Below, in pieces: positions 32,600 through 43,768 of a stretch of 64,000 bases of DNA. The notes beneath the pieces are model-generated. The model was not told the origin of the DNA. It did no database searches and saw only the letters and a program-made list of their open reading frames with translations. The DNA comes from Hirsutella rhossiliensis. Lineage: Eukaryota; Ascomycota; Sordariomycetes; Hypocreales; Ophiocordycipitaceae. Every line of letters begins with the position of its first letter. Within the stretch, counting starts at the first letter, position 1. The translations under genes were made by a program, and so were the position numbers. The stretch spans positions 1 through 64,000 of the forward strand of contig NW_025408688.1 of the NCBI RefSeq assembly GCF_020360975.1, written 5' to 3'.

Positions 32600-33028
32600 C
32601 TGATCAGTGGTTCCAGGTCCCGAAGGAGCCACAGAGCAGCAAGGTAGACGAAGAGTCACCGATCTGATCCGCCTGCAATTCACCGTGCCGTTCGGAGAAA
32701 GTGATACTTTCCTCTACGGGTAGAAGAGACAAACTCCGTGATTCGTTCCGCCGAGCAACTCACCGACCGTTCGAAGACGACAAGTTTGTGCTAAGAGCAG
32801 GAGACACTCCTTATTCCGATCCGCCTTCAACTCACTGTGCCGTTCGGAAGAAAGAAGCAGAACCTACGGCTAACCTATTGCTATTCCTAACTGCCGTTCC
32901 GCCGAGCAACTCACCGACCGTTCGAAGGAAAGGAAAGACATAGCTTAGCTGCGTCAGCAACGCATTCCGACTCCTCGCGATTGTGCTTTAATCAGTACAA
33001 TTGATTACTACCATTCACCTCCGACACT
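32600..33028 (+). other. Copia leader with possible primer binding site
   Basis: Non-coding leader between LTR and gag. TGGTTCCAGGTCCCG at 32608 starts with TGG, as expected for a site complementary to a tRNA 3' CCA end, but I could not identify the tRNA. A repeated phrase, CCGAGCAACTCACCGACCGTTCGAAG-like, occurs at about 32752 and 32902. Confidence 0.4.
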
Positions 33029-34862
33029 ATGTCTGCAGGACCTAGCAGCAGTGCCCCGGGAGGCAGTAGTAATACCCCGTCCCTACTATCTATATTGCTC
33101 GCGATCCCCAAGCCAGGAGAGAGTGCAAGGATGGCTGGACAAATATACTGGCATACCGATCGACCTGTCAGACATTGACCTATCCTCTGGCATACCCCTG
33201 TGAACCCAGAGGAAGAGCCAACGCCACGCCACCTGATCACACAACTCGCCCGTGCGTGGACCGACTATGAGAGAGCCAATGTAGGAAGAATCGACACTCT
33301 TATTATGTTCCAAGAGCACTTCGAAGGATGGAATAGTGCACTCTTCGGAAGGATTGAGCCAACGATTCGAGCTGCATTCGTCAACTATCTTCGTACGAAG
33401 GAAGTGATCACGGGCCCTTTGAAAAGATGCCGACATGACTATCTTCTCGCTTCCTCGTCACCGAAGAATATTGGGAAACCCAGGATACCCCGGTCACCTC
33501 CATCGACGAAGGAGCACAACCCGTGCCCGCAGCCATCCCTTTCCCCCCTCACCACCTATTCAACCGCCTGTACAACCTGTCCAGCAGGCCACTCAATCCG
33601 TCACCCCAACCGCTTTTACAAACGCTCCGACGAGCTACACCTTCCCTCACCGCACAAGGATAGCTCCCCAGGTAACACCAGCTCCCCCTATTACCTACCC
33701 CAATTCAGTGGCGATTCCCCCAAGAGCCAAGTCAGATCCGCCACAATACACCCCATACCGCACATTGCCACCACGAGACGTGCCGAACACCCCGACCAAT
33801 GCCCAGACTCTCGCCCTCTTCGTCAAGATTTGGAATAAGGAAGATACCTACTCAGGTCAACCTTACGATCTCCTTGACGATAAGATCAGGAACTTCCTAA
33901 CCACCTGCCGTTCGGTTGAAGTCCCCGAGAGTCAGCTACACGCCTTTCTCCCCCGCGCCCTTACAGGTCGAGCAAAGACCTACTATGACCTTTATCTTGA
34001 CCCAGACCTCACGTTCGCCGCCGCTTACCGACAACTTAAGCAACATTTCGATACCAACGTGAATCTGGAGCATTACCATACGGACTGGTCAACTATCACC
34101 TTCAACAGTGTCCGTAGCAAGCACAGTGACAAGGACCTCCACGCTGTGCTTGATATAATGCTTGACAAGCTCCAATTGTGTCAACGAGCGATTGGGCCGG
34201 AAATAGCTGGCGAAAGCAACCTCCGCAACGCAGTCATCCGCGCTTGCCGTGGAACGCCTGAGCTCAAGCAAGCCTTGTACAAAGCCCCCGCCCATTGCGA
34301 ACAACTCTTTGCCGACCTCCGCGCCTCTATTGAACTTGCGATCACGGACAACGGTAGCACCCAATGGTATACCGACCGCAAGTATCAACAGAATAGACCC
34401 CCCTTCCGCAACAATAACAGCGCGAACCCCAAACGACAGCCGCAGAGAAAGAAGGCGTGCTTCATCTGCGGCAAAGCTGGCTGTTGGTCTACCAAGCATA
34501 CCATAGAAGAACGGAAACAATCACGGATGTATTTCCTTAATGCCCACAATGCCTCCGACACGACCCCGGACTTCGCCATGTTCCTCGCCGAATTCGAAGG
34601 TCATGAACTTGACGAGACCCCTGTCCCTGACTATGATACTGCCAATGAAATTGACGATGAAGACCCAGCGATTGGCTCGCTGTTCTTCACGCAATCATTC
34701 CTCGCAGATTACGCTGTTTTACACCGTCTGACTAAGGAAGATGCCTATAGCGCTCCTCAAAGGCCCCGGCACAACAATTCCTTGTCGATGACCGTTACAC
34801 AACGCGTTATCAGGGCATCATGCTCGACACAGGTGCTTCCGACGTTTCAACCGCTGGCCTAG
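33029..34862 (+). pseudogene. Copia gag (capsid/nucleocapsid)
   Basis: The first ATG, 33029 (MSAGPSSSAPGG), is followed by a frame change near 33170 and another near 33470. 33435-34862 is then one 475-residue frame with a Pro/Thr-rich stretch and a typical copia capsid region (TLALFVKIWNKEDTYSG, FLTTCRSVEVPESQLHAFLPRALTGRAKTYY). A zinc knuckle-like CFICGKAGCWSTKH (C-x2-C-x4-C-x4-H) is at about 34458-34500. Gag forms the particle and binds RNA. It ends just past the protease start, which lies in another frame. Confidence 0.8.
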
Positions 34863-36030
34863 ACCAATTCCATGCCTGGCAGCGCGAAGACCACTGCGCT
34901 ACCCTCGATACCACCCGCGCAGGCCAGGCAGGCATCTCCTTTGGAGATGGACCCCGGATTGTGTCTGTCGGTGCGACCGCGATTCGCACGGCATTCGGGC
35001 CCGTTGATTTCCACGTTCTTCCCACTAAGACCCGTTCCTCCTCTCCTAGCCGATATGGACCGGCTAGGCTTGTTTTTCAACAATCAGACCAACGAAGTCG
35101 TCCGCGATGACATTCGCGTTCCCGCAGTACGTAAATGGGGCCACGCATGGTTCCATCTAGGTGAAGAAGAGACTGCGAGAGTATTCCTGACCGAACGCGA
35201 ATTGCGACGACTTCACCGACGATTCGGTCACCCGGCCACAGCTAGACTCCACCGACTGCTTAGATGTGCCGGGCATGATGATATTGATGAGCAGTCAATC
35301 CGTGAGATCACGAGGATGTGCCACCACTGTCAAATCAACGGCACCTCCCCAACGCTTCAGGTTTACCCTTAGAGACGACCGCGAGTTCAATTTCGAGATA
35401 ACCGCGGATGTAGTCCAAATAGGCGGAAAGCCTGTGCTACACGTGATCGACGAAGCCACAGCGTTCCAAGGCGCCAGGTTCCTCCCTCGATGACCGCCCG
35501 AGACACCTGGGAAACGCTACGGATGCTGTGGATAGACACCTACCAAGGCCCCGGACTTTATGCGCCACGATGCCGGCACTAACTTTGCAGCAGAGGAGTT
35601 CCAAAAGAGGCATCGCTGATGGGTATCACTTGCAGGCAGGTGCCTATCGAAGCCCACAACTCGATTGGAAAGGTAGAAAAGGCACACGGCCCTCCGCCGC
35701 GCCTACGATATCCTCCAAGCAGAGTTGGGTGAGTCGAGAAGCCCAGATGCCCTCCTCCAAATGGCTGTAAAGGCAGTCAATGACACAGCCGGCCCGGATG
35801 GCCTTGTCCCTACCCTCCTCGTCTTCGGCGCATACCCACGAATCAACCACGATTCACCGCCCTCCCCTATGATCAAGCGCGCAGAGGCTATTCGGAAAGC
35901 CATGGCAGCCCTGCACCGTGCTGCCGCTGCCCGTCAGGTTAGAGATGCCCTCAACACGAGGAATGGACCAAATGTAGAGCGCGCTGCAGAGCTTCCTGCA
36001 GAGCGAGGTCCTCGTGTGGAGAGAGGCTGA
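34783..36030 (+). pseudogene. Copia protease and integrase region, broken
   Basis: The aspartic protease motif MLDTGASDVST is at 34820-34852. After a frame change, 34872-35372 carries the integrase zinc-binding region: LHRRFGHPATARLHRLL with its two His, then CHHC at about 35322-35334. The catalytic core follows in pieces: TADVVQIGGKPVLHVIDEATAFQGARFL (35266-35493, with the first Asp) and HDAGTNFAAEEF near 35562-35597. An in-frame TGA interrupts the core near 35619. The later core part IRKAMAALHRAAAARQV lies in 35725-36030. At least four lesions, so not functional. Confidence 0.8.
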
Positions 36031-37171
36031 CGGCTGGACCGGCCCGTGGATCGTTATCGGCAATAACGGCCACGAAATAACAATCAATCATGTCAATGGC
36101 CCCCGCAACTTCAGGATCACAGCGGTCAAGAAATACCACCGTGATCCTCAGGCCCCCTCATCACAACCCCACGACGACTCGCAGCCAAATCCCCGACGAG
36201 TCGACCCCAATGCACCCCCTAACCCCGATCAAGATGATGCCCCTGCCCCTGTGCTCCTACCTGAACAACGCCGACGAGGACGCCCCAAAGGCTCCAAGAA
36301 CAAGCCCAAGACCGGCGTAGCCAACCTGTCAAAGAAGGAAGTTAATCACTATGATCACGCTGTTCAATTGCGCCGCGAAGGCCACATCACCACACCAGGT
36401 GCCCCCTTTGAACAGTCCGATACCCAAGAGATTAACAACCTAATCGCACAGGGTGTGTTTGAGTTCATTCGTTTCGACCCCGTGGCCCACAAAGGCCAAA
36501 GACTCTTTAAAGCACGCATGGTCCGCGAAGTTAAAGGACTCGGACCAACCACAAGGCCCTACGAGAAATCCCGTCTCGTCATTCAAGGCTATAACGATCG
36601 TGATAAAGGGAATATCCTTACCCAGTCGCCGACCGTGCAACGGGCAGCACAGCGGCTACTCCTCTCAATTGCCCCCTCCCTCGCAGGTGAAGCCTCCGTC
36701 TTCCTGCGTGATATCACACAAGCATATATTCAGTCCAAAACCCCCCTGAATCGTACGATACTCGCACGCCTCCCAGCGGAATTAGTGCCCCGCTATCCCC
36801 CAGACACCATCATCCATGTCATCCTTCCCCTGTATGGCATAGCAGAGTCAGGTCTCCATTGGTTCGTGACATATTATAGGCATCATCGTGAGCGCCTCGG
36901 TATGACACATTCCACCTTTGACCCCTGCTTGTTGATCTCCAATGATCAAGCCGCCGGCTTCGGCATGGTCGCTATGCAGACGGATGACACCCTCCTCCTC
37001 GCCTCCCCTGAGTTCGCGGCCGCAGAAGAAAGAGAGATCCAGAAGGCTAAGCTCCGCTCGAAACCAAGGAGCCAGCTATCGGCCGCGACTCCCCTCGAGT
37101 TTAATGGTTGCACACTTCTAGCCGAAAAGACGACCTTATCATCCAGCAGAAGGGCCAAGGCCAGAAGTTAG
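36014..37171 (+). pseudogene. Copia reverse transcriptase
   Basis: 385-residue frame. A basic GRPKGSKNKPK segment comes first, then the RT fingers (FDPVAHKGQRLFKARMVREVKG, KSRLVIQGYND), LTQSPTVQRAAQRLLL, and the palm FLRDITQAYIQSKTPLNRTILARLP. LYGIAESGLHW and FDPCLLI follow, with the catalytic motif as MQTDDTLLL at about 36974-37000. The catalytic pair is Asp-Asp, but the usual YVDD is QTDD. The frame ends with a shift near 37110, beyond which RNase H continues in another frame. Probably the longest undamaged part of this element. Confidence 0.85.
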
Positions 37172-37881
37172 CCACCATCTTTCTCTCCTCCACGGATCGC
37201 GCGCAGCAATACGCCCAACAGCGCGCGCGAGCATATATCGCATCAATCTGCCAGCCCGAGGCCACGTTCGACTACTCAGTCGCAGCACAAGTGCAGCAGC
37301 CGGAAGCCCCGGACTACAAGACCCTGAACAAGCGGATACAATGGCAGACCGACAACCTGCAACGAGGACTCCGCTATGTTCCCTTGGCCTTTTCGACTGC
37401 GAAGCTAATGGTATTCACGGACGGTTCGTTCGCGAACAACAAAGACCTAAGCTCACAACTGGGCTTTGTTATTGTGCTCGCCAACGAGGAACAGAGCCCT
37501 GCTGATTTCACGATCAGAGGCAATGTCCTGCACTGGTCATCTACGAAGAGCAAGCGAGTGACCCGGAGCGTGCTAGCCTCGGAGATCTACGGCATGGTCC
37601 AAGGTTTCGATATGGCCATTGTCATCGCGACCACCCTGCAGGCTATTGTCAAGCAGCTGGACCTACCCCGACTCCTCATTGTCTGCACCGACTCATACTC
37701 GCTATACGAATGCCTCGTAAAGCTCGGGACCACGAAAGAGAAGCGACTCATGATTGATATCATGGCGCTAAGGCAGTCCTACGAGCAGCGCGAGATGGCA
37801 GAGATCCGTTGGATCAATGGGGATGACAACCCGGCTGATGCGATGACCAAGCAGCACCCAACCGTGCTTTGGAACGGTTGA
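37108..37881 (+). pseudogene. Copia RNase H
   Basis: 257-residue frame overlapping the RT frame. The RNase H core has VFTDGSFANN (first Asp) at about 37411-37440, ASEIYGMVQGFDMA (Glu), CTDSYSLYECL (second Asp), and WINGDDNPADAMTKQ (last Asp) near 37810-37855, so all expected acidic residues are present. It degrades the RNA strand during reverse transcription. Separated from RT by one frame change. Confidence 0.83.
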
Positions 37882-38054
37882 TTGAGACGAACAGGCTGAC
37901 GATTCGAGTGGAAGGATATGTACAACGACCCGTGACCGCAGACACCACCTAACGACAAACGACTCCATGATGACGAGCCTCCCTTCATTGAGACCGGAAT
38001 GAAGGGCAGGCACGGCAGTCTTCGGATTCCATCACGAAAAGAAAAGACTGCCTG
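37882..38054 (+). other. Copia 3' untranslated region with polypurine tract
   Basis: The purine run GAAAAGAAAAGA at about 38037-38048 lies just before the 3' LTR and could prime plus-strand synthesis. CCCTTCATT and AATGAAGGG (about 37980-38005) form a 9 bp hairpin. Confidence 0.5.
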
Positions 38055-38327
38055 TGTTGGAATACTAACCTGCTGAGTAACCCGTGCAATCGGGATACCA
38101 TCACGGTTCATGCACGACTCCCACGTGACACCCTACCCCGCGATCAGGGCACGCAGCCCGGCTGCATGCCCCCATTACCGGTGCACATTCCGTTTCTTGT
38201 GAATAGCTTCCTCTTCCCTAGTTAGTTACAATTGAAGTCATCACCGGTTACCCTACCTGTCGTGACTGTGACTCAGCCTACAGCTTGTGCGCATGCGTAT
38301 CTGTAGGCACATAGGTGCCTACCATCA
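38055..38327 (+). repeat. Copia 3' LTR
   Basis: Starts TGTTGGAATACTAACC at 38055 and ends CCTACCATCA at 38327; near-identical to the 5' LTR. Confidence 0.9.
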
Positions 38328-39057
38328 TATACCGCTGTACAGCCCCCAGCAAGCTGATTCGAAAAACGCGTTCAGATCCCTCAACATCTCAATACTGCGC
38401 GAACAATTGGAAGTGACACGAATCGAGTCAGCTCGCGATTTGGAGGCTGTTAGGGACTTATCTACTCCTCGAGCCCAATATGACTGCTACTTGTTTGTCC
38501 ATACAAATTAGCCGATCAGGAAGTACCCGAAAAATCTGCATGATAAGGATATATTGTGCCAACTAGCCGCGTTCAGACGCGTTATTTCCGCTCAGTTGAC
38601 CACCTGTTAATTCTACTGCTGTCGGAAAGACAGGGTCGTCAGCCCATCCACCTTTGCCTGCGTGGCGCAACGGTCTTCGCGACAACTGCCACGACATTAT
38701 TTTACCACGACCTCGCCTAATTCCTGCTTCGATATTCCGACAGCGGCTTCGGATCAGCCCCCGAATCAACGCCCTGACCGACGACCTATCCTACCCGTTC
38801 AACCCCGACTCCTTGACACTTTATTGTGGTTTATTTGGTGTCGTTCCGACTACCTGTGTCGCGTCCATTCTCGAGCCTTTCAGCCAAGATCAGGTAAAAC
38901 TTCATTACTCTCAAATCTACCCTCCTTATTTAATTACCTTACGAGTGGATAGCTAATTATAACATGATACGTAGTATGGCCCTGCTGAAACAAAAACATC
39001 TGCCGCAGCGAATTTCTTTGCTCCAAGGACCCGGCGTAAATTGCCAACGCAGAATTA
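38328..39057 (+). other. Non-coding stretch between copia and hAT-1
   Basis: AT-richer sequence without convincing genes. The Helitron sequence expected to continue after the copia insertion is absent. It may include the left end of the following hAT element, but no terminal inverted repeat could be matched to the right side. Confidence 0.4.
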
Positions 39058-41620
39058 TGCCCGCATCGAACGTCCTCAATTCAACCTCGGAATCCCGCGC
39101 GCGCGCTGATTCTAGCGCAACTCCGGCTCCTTCCTCTCCTCTTCCAACTGGCGAAGATACAATTGTCTGCGCGCCCCCGGGTCATCCTGACTGTGAGTCA
39201 GATGATGACATGCCCGACGCGGATACACCAGAGCCGCCATTGAACAGTAGTCATATGACGCTCGCAGAGAAAGCCGGACTTATCAAGAAGTGGGCCGACA
39301 ACAAACAAAAGCATGTTCGCAAGAAGAGAGACAAGAACAGCCACGTCTATTGGTATATGCAGAGGAAGCTATAGACAGAAGCTTTTACTCAGAGGATAAG
39401 GATGGGCCGAAGATCTTCCAAGAGTTCCGGTGGACTTGTATAGAGTGCCTTCAAAATCCCAATACTCTTCGGAAGAGATTCCAGGTCCTCGAATCGAACC
39501 GCCGAGGGTTACCTCTGGCATGGGAGACCATTTAAAAATCCACGGTATTACGAAGGAATCTCACCACGCTCGAATTAATGGATACGGCCGCGCCATTGGT
39601 GGAGGAGATTATACAGAGGCAGACGCATGGAGCGGTCGACCTAGGCAGAGAGCAAGACTCACGGCAAAGGAGTCTATCCGCCGGTGGTTTGTAAAACACC
39701 GACAACCCTTCTCTGTTGTCGAGACTCCTGCTTTTCAAGAGATGTTCTTGGCTCACAACACAACATGTGTGTACAGGAGTCGTATAACGTTACGCAATCA
39801 TATATATACAGACTTTGTCGAACGCAGGAGAAGCTGAAGATTGAGCTTGAGTACAATTGTGCCACCATCTCGTTCACCCTTGATATCTGGACAGCACCGA
39901 ATCGGGTGCCCATTTTCGCCATTATTGCGCACTGGATTACACCGGAGTTTGAGGAGAGAGAGGAAGTTATTGAGTTTATTGAGCTCAAAAGATCTCACAC
40001 TGGCAAACAATTAGCTGAGATAGTTGAGAGGACGCTTGAGGAGCTCAGGCTCAAGCCTAAGCTTCTCGCCATTACGGGAGACAACGCCGGCAATAACGGC
40101 ACGCTCTGTCAGTCTTTGTACGATTCTCTCAAGACCAAATTCGACGACAAGGTGAGCCCAATAGGAGGCCCCGCATGCGCTTTCACGGCAGGAAGAGTTG
40201 GATCCGCTGTCTAGCTCATATTACCTCGCTCATTTGTGAGGGCGTCTTGCAAGATCTCAAAGCAGGCACAGCGAAGGAAGCCAAGAAGATGCTTGACAAG
40301 TGGGACGAAGAGAATAAAAGCAACAACTACACCATTCCGGGAGACTCTAGTCGAAGTGGGATTGCCAAAATCCGCCTCCTCAATCTCTGGATGTTGAGAT
40401 CCGGGTCTAGGGAGCAAGACTTCAAAAGCATGCCGCGCACGCACTACCGGAAGCCAACCTACGATGTCGACACTCGCTGGAATTCGGCCTACGACATGAT
40501 TGACCAATTCCTCGAGCTTGAGGCAGAGTATACTGAGTTCGTTGATACTCACCCGCAAGTCAAGTGCCTCCTGCCCTTATCAGAAGAGATTGTCGCTCTC
40601 TATCAACTGCGGAAGGTTCTGAAGCCGTTTAAAGACCACACTCTGAAAGTCTCCGAAGTTATGCCGCCGATCTCACAAAGTCTCGATATCTATTGGGATT
40701 TGGAAGCTCTCCTTGATGATGTAGTCGAAGGAGTTGGCGACTTTACAGACCTTGATATGTCCATTCGAGACGCCTTCTCGAAGGGCAAAGCAAAACACGT
40801 TACTTATATGAAGAAGCTTGACGATCAAATGATGCTATTCGCAGCTCACATCCTGGATCCGCGTTATAAAACTCACCAATTGGAAATGATGATACCGGAT
40901 CAATACTCTGAGATTATGGCTAAAGTCAAGAAGTATTTCAAAACGGAGTGGCCGGAGCTAGCAGCATTGAATGCCACAAACTCAACTATGAGCCAATCCA
41001 GACCAGCTGAGCGTCCTCAAGGAGTCTCCATTGCGCAATGGAGAGCCATCCAAATGAAGAAGGCGAGGAGGCGGAGACGGGCGCGGCGATCCCTATTTCG
41101 GAGCTTGAACGGTGGCTTGCAGCTCCTCGAATAGAGTTCGACGAGTCTATTGCAAAGTCTCCAGACTTCCTACTGAAGTGGTGGAAAGAACACAAGGTCG
41201 AGTGGCCACTTTTGGCTGCGGCGGCGCGTGATCTTCTCTCTGTCTCTGGCTCTGAAGTTGACGTGGAACGCCTCTTCAGCGGTTGTAGAGACGAATTCGG
41301 TATCCGCCGTCACGCCTTGAAGGCAGATACGGTGCGAGTACTAACACTTTTACGGAGTGCTTATACTCAGGAAGATAAGATCGATCAGGCGTTGATCAAG
41401 GCGGCCATGGAGTATGACATCCTGCCCTTTGCCAATAGTATTATTTGGAGACCAGACCACATTCCGGGCAAGCTGGAAGATGGTATGTATGGATATACCC
41501 TCATTATATATGTAGGTATATGCTAATCTGTGTTCAGGCGAGAATCCTCCTCAACCTCTTCCTCCCACCGAGGCTCCCACCGAACCCCTACCCCAAACCT
41601 CCTGCATCCCAAGCCGATAA
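39058..41620 (+). pseudogene. hAT transposase (hAT-1), frameshifted, one intron
   Basis: Probable start MPASNVLNSTSE at 39058; the frame is also open upstream to 38964. A BED-type finger region FRWTCIECLQNPNT is at about 39427-39470 in a second frame. The RNase H-like core follows with TISFTLDIWTAPNRVPIFAIIAHWI and LLAITGDNAGNNGTLCQSL near 39865-40120, then 40175-41134 (LAHITSLICEGVLQDLK, YDVDTRWNSAYDM). The C-terminal hATC dimerisation region WWKEHKVEWPLLAAAARDLLSVSGSEVDVERLFSG is at 41179-41285. A canonical intron (GTATGT ... TGCTAATCTGTGTTCAG) at 41483-41537 joins in frame to a Pro-rich tail that ends at 41618-41620. Frame changes near 39375, 39530-39690, 40200 and 41100. No TIRs or 8 bp duplication found. 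Confidence 0.82.
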
Positions 41621-42115
41621 GTCTGCGATATCAACCCCCTGTCTAGATACAATGGAGGCTTCGGAGGATTGGGGCTCTAAGAGTGTAGCCGTGTACAGTG
41701 GCGGATTCGAACGCGTTGTACCGACGTATTTTGAGGATTCGGCAGAGCTTTGAAAGTGCTTATTTTCAGTCGATTTGCCTAGGACAGGCGGATCAGTATT
41801 TATGTAAGTTAATTTTTGTAGTATTCGGGATTATCGACTTCTTAGAAGGCTATAACTTAAAACTATATACTACTTATTGGCGTTTTTGAGGCATCTTTGC
41901 AATCGCTCAGGTACACACCAAATTCACTTCGTTTAGGGATCCTTCAAACCATTCATGAATGGTTTGAATTGGCCCAAACCCAACTTGAATCGCGAAAATT
42001 GGAGCTTGAAGATTTTGAATCAAGATCCAAAAAATTCAATTCATTTGATTCATCCTTCATTCAAAATCTTCAAAATCTTCACCTTCGTCTATCACCCCTA
42101 CGCAGGGTCGTGACA
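41621..42115. other. AT-rich stretch with palindromes, abutting gypsy 3' end
   Basis: No gene seen. A perfect 26 bp palindrome centred on ATTCATGAAT lies at 41943-41968. GAAGATTTTGAAT at about 42007 and ATTCAAAATCTTC at about 42059 form a 13 bp inverted repeat. The last ~15 bases (CGCAGGGTCGTGACA, ending 42115) match the outer edge of the gypsy LTRs. Confidence 0.65.
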
Positions 42116-42239
42116 CTACCCCCCGTCTAAGGCCTTGATATGCGTATCAAGGTAGTCAGTCGTGGCGGCGGGTTCTTGGTTTCACGGCTTTCTCTGCTGT
42201 GTCATCATCGTCTCGTTCCTCGCAGCCCTCCTCCGCTGC

Positions 42240-43650
42240 AGCACATTCGATCCAGTATTGCAGGTTGACGGGTGGGCCTGCTGCGTCCGGATGTTCATCG
42301 TGGAATACCTTCAATGCTATTGGTGCGTTACGGAAATTCCTAGCCGGGTACCAGGTCTCATCAGGTCACATCCCTTCCATAAGACCTGGTATTCCAGTCG
42401 TCGACTCCTACCGGTTACTCGAGACTGCTGGACTTGATCAACCTCCCACTCGGGTTCTCCGTTGATCTCCTCGGGTGGCGGAGGTGTCTGGATCTGCTGG
42501 GGCAAGGGGTTATCGGCTGCTTTTCGAAGACGGTCGGCGTGGAATAGGTTCTTCATTTTGTACGACTCGGGCAGCTGCAGTACGTAGCTATGACCGCGTT
42601 CTTCCAGGATTACGAACGGACCTGACCATTGGTTATCTAGCCGAGTAGTCGGAGCGTTCGTGGCGAAGCCTTTCCTGCTGAGAAAACTCGGTCACCGATG
42701 GCAAAGTCGGTTGGTCGTCGTTTCCTATTAGCCTGTTCCTTCTGACGTTCTTGAGCGGCGATGGCAGCATTCCTGGCGTCTTCCTGGGTTTCCTGGGCGG
42801 TCTGCACAAGTTCCTAGCTCTGGCGGCGGGTCCGGTGGCAGCGGTCTTGTTAGTCGGGGGCAGTGACAGGGGGTTCCGGATATCTCGGCCTAGGGCTACT
42901 TTTAACGGTGCCATGTCGATGGAAGAGTGCCAAGACGAGTTATGGGCGAAGTCGAGGGCGGGCAGCAGGAACTCCAGTTGTCTTGATGCTTCGTCACGTA
43001 GAATCGTAGCTTTGATCCAGGTATTGATTTGTGACTTCTACACCCCTTGGGTCTGAGGGTGTAGGAGCTTCCATGACGATGCTTCGTTCCCGTGAGCCGG
43101 TTAATCTCTGCGAGGAAGGCAGAAATAAACTGTCCAGCGTTGTCAGAAATCCATACGAGGGGCATACCGAAGAAACGATAGAGGTAGCGGAAGTAGCGGC
43201 TAGCTAAGACTTCTGCTGTATCGTTTTCTTTCCTGGGAGCGTGGCGATAATCCGGCTTAGCTTGCAGACGAAGGTCCAAACATAGTCATATCCGTAACGG
43301 TCTTTCGGCATATCCTTCCCGTCACATTCGACGTGCTCCCAAACAGAAGTCGGCACGGGCAGTGGATGGAGCAGTCCAGGGGTCTTGTCTCGAGGGGTTT
43401 TGTTGCGGCGGCAGTCGTGGCAGTTCCGAATATAACGACGGATATCCTCCTTCATCCTTGGCCAGTAGAAGTCTCGTTGGAGCAGCTTGATCACCTTGTT
43501 CTGTCCGGCGTGAGCGAAGATCTGGGGCTCGTGGGCTTCGCGAATGAGCGCGGTCTGAAGAAACGTCTGCTTGTCTGAGGTCTGGGCTGGTACGATCAGG
43601 TGTGTTCCATGGGTGCCGAGGTCTTGGAGGAGGTTCTCTTGGCGGATCAA
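42240..43650 (-). pseudogene. Gypsy integrase and chromodomain
   Basis: 43204-43650 carries the H2C2 zinc-binding domain (HAGQNKVIKLLQRDFYWPRMKEDIRRYIRNCHDCRRNK) and the start of the DDE core (WEHVECDGKDMPKDRYGYDYVWTFVCKLSR). After a frame change, 42902-43279 holds FFGMPLVWISDNAGQFISAFLAEINRLTGTKH with the second Asp. 42633-42914 has the post-core region (DFAHNSS-type, MAPLKVALGRDIRNP). The GPF-like linker and NLFHADRLRKAADNPLPQQ follow. The chromodomain EWEVDQVQQSRVTGRSRRLEYQVLWKG, about 42370-42460, ends in another frame. Integrase inserts the cDNA; the chromodomain would direct it to modified histones. Confidence 0.84.
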
Positions 43651-43768
43651 CGAAACGAGTTCGGCTCCCTTCGGGACCGAGTTCGGGTCTAGTTCTGGGC
43701 GGTCTTGATCGGGCGTCTGCTGTATCCTTGGTCTTCTGGGGTCTGTAGGGCACTCGTGGCCCTCAGAA

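Larger units (their letters stand above)
32326..38327 (+). mobile_element. Ty1/copia LTR retrotransposon
   Basis: Two nearly identical direct repeats of 274 and 273 bp flank a 5.45 kb interior with the order gag, protease, integrase, reverse transcriptase, RNase H, which defines the copia superfamily. The bases flanking the LTRs (ACGGT on the left, TATAC on the right) do not form a target-site duplication. High LTR identity suggests a fairly recent insertion, yet all frames carry indels or stops. Confidence 0.9.

Noticed and set aside
38645..38720. Possible tRNA start (GCGTGGCGCAACGG)
   Set aside because: No cloverleaf could be folded around it and no T-arm follows at the right distance.
39480..39540. 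tRNA-like T-arm (GGTCCTCGAATCGAACC)
   Set aside because: No matching acceptor or anticodon stem; the bases lie in the hAT-1 zinc-finger coding region.
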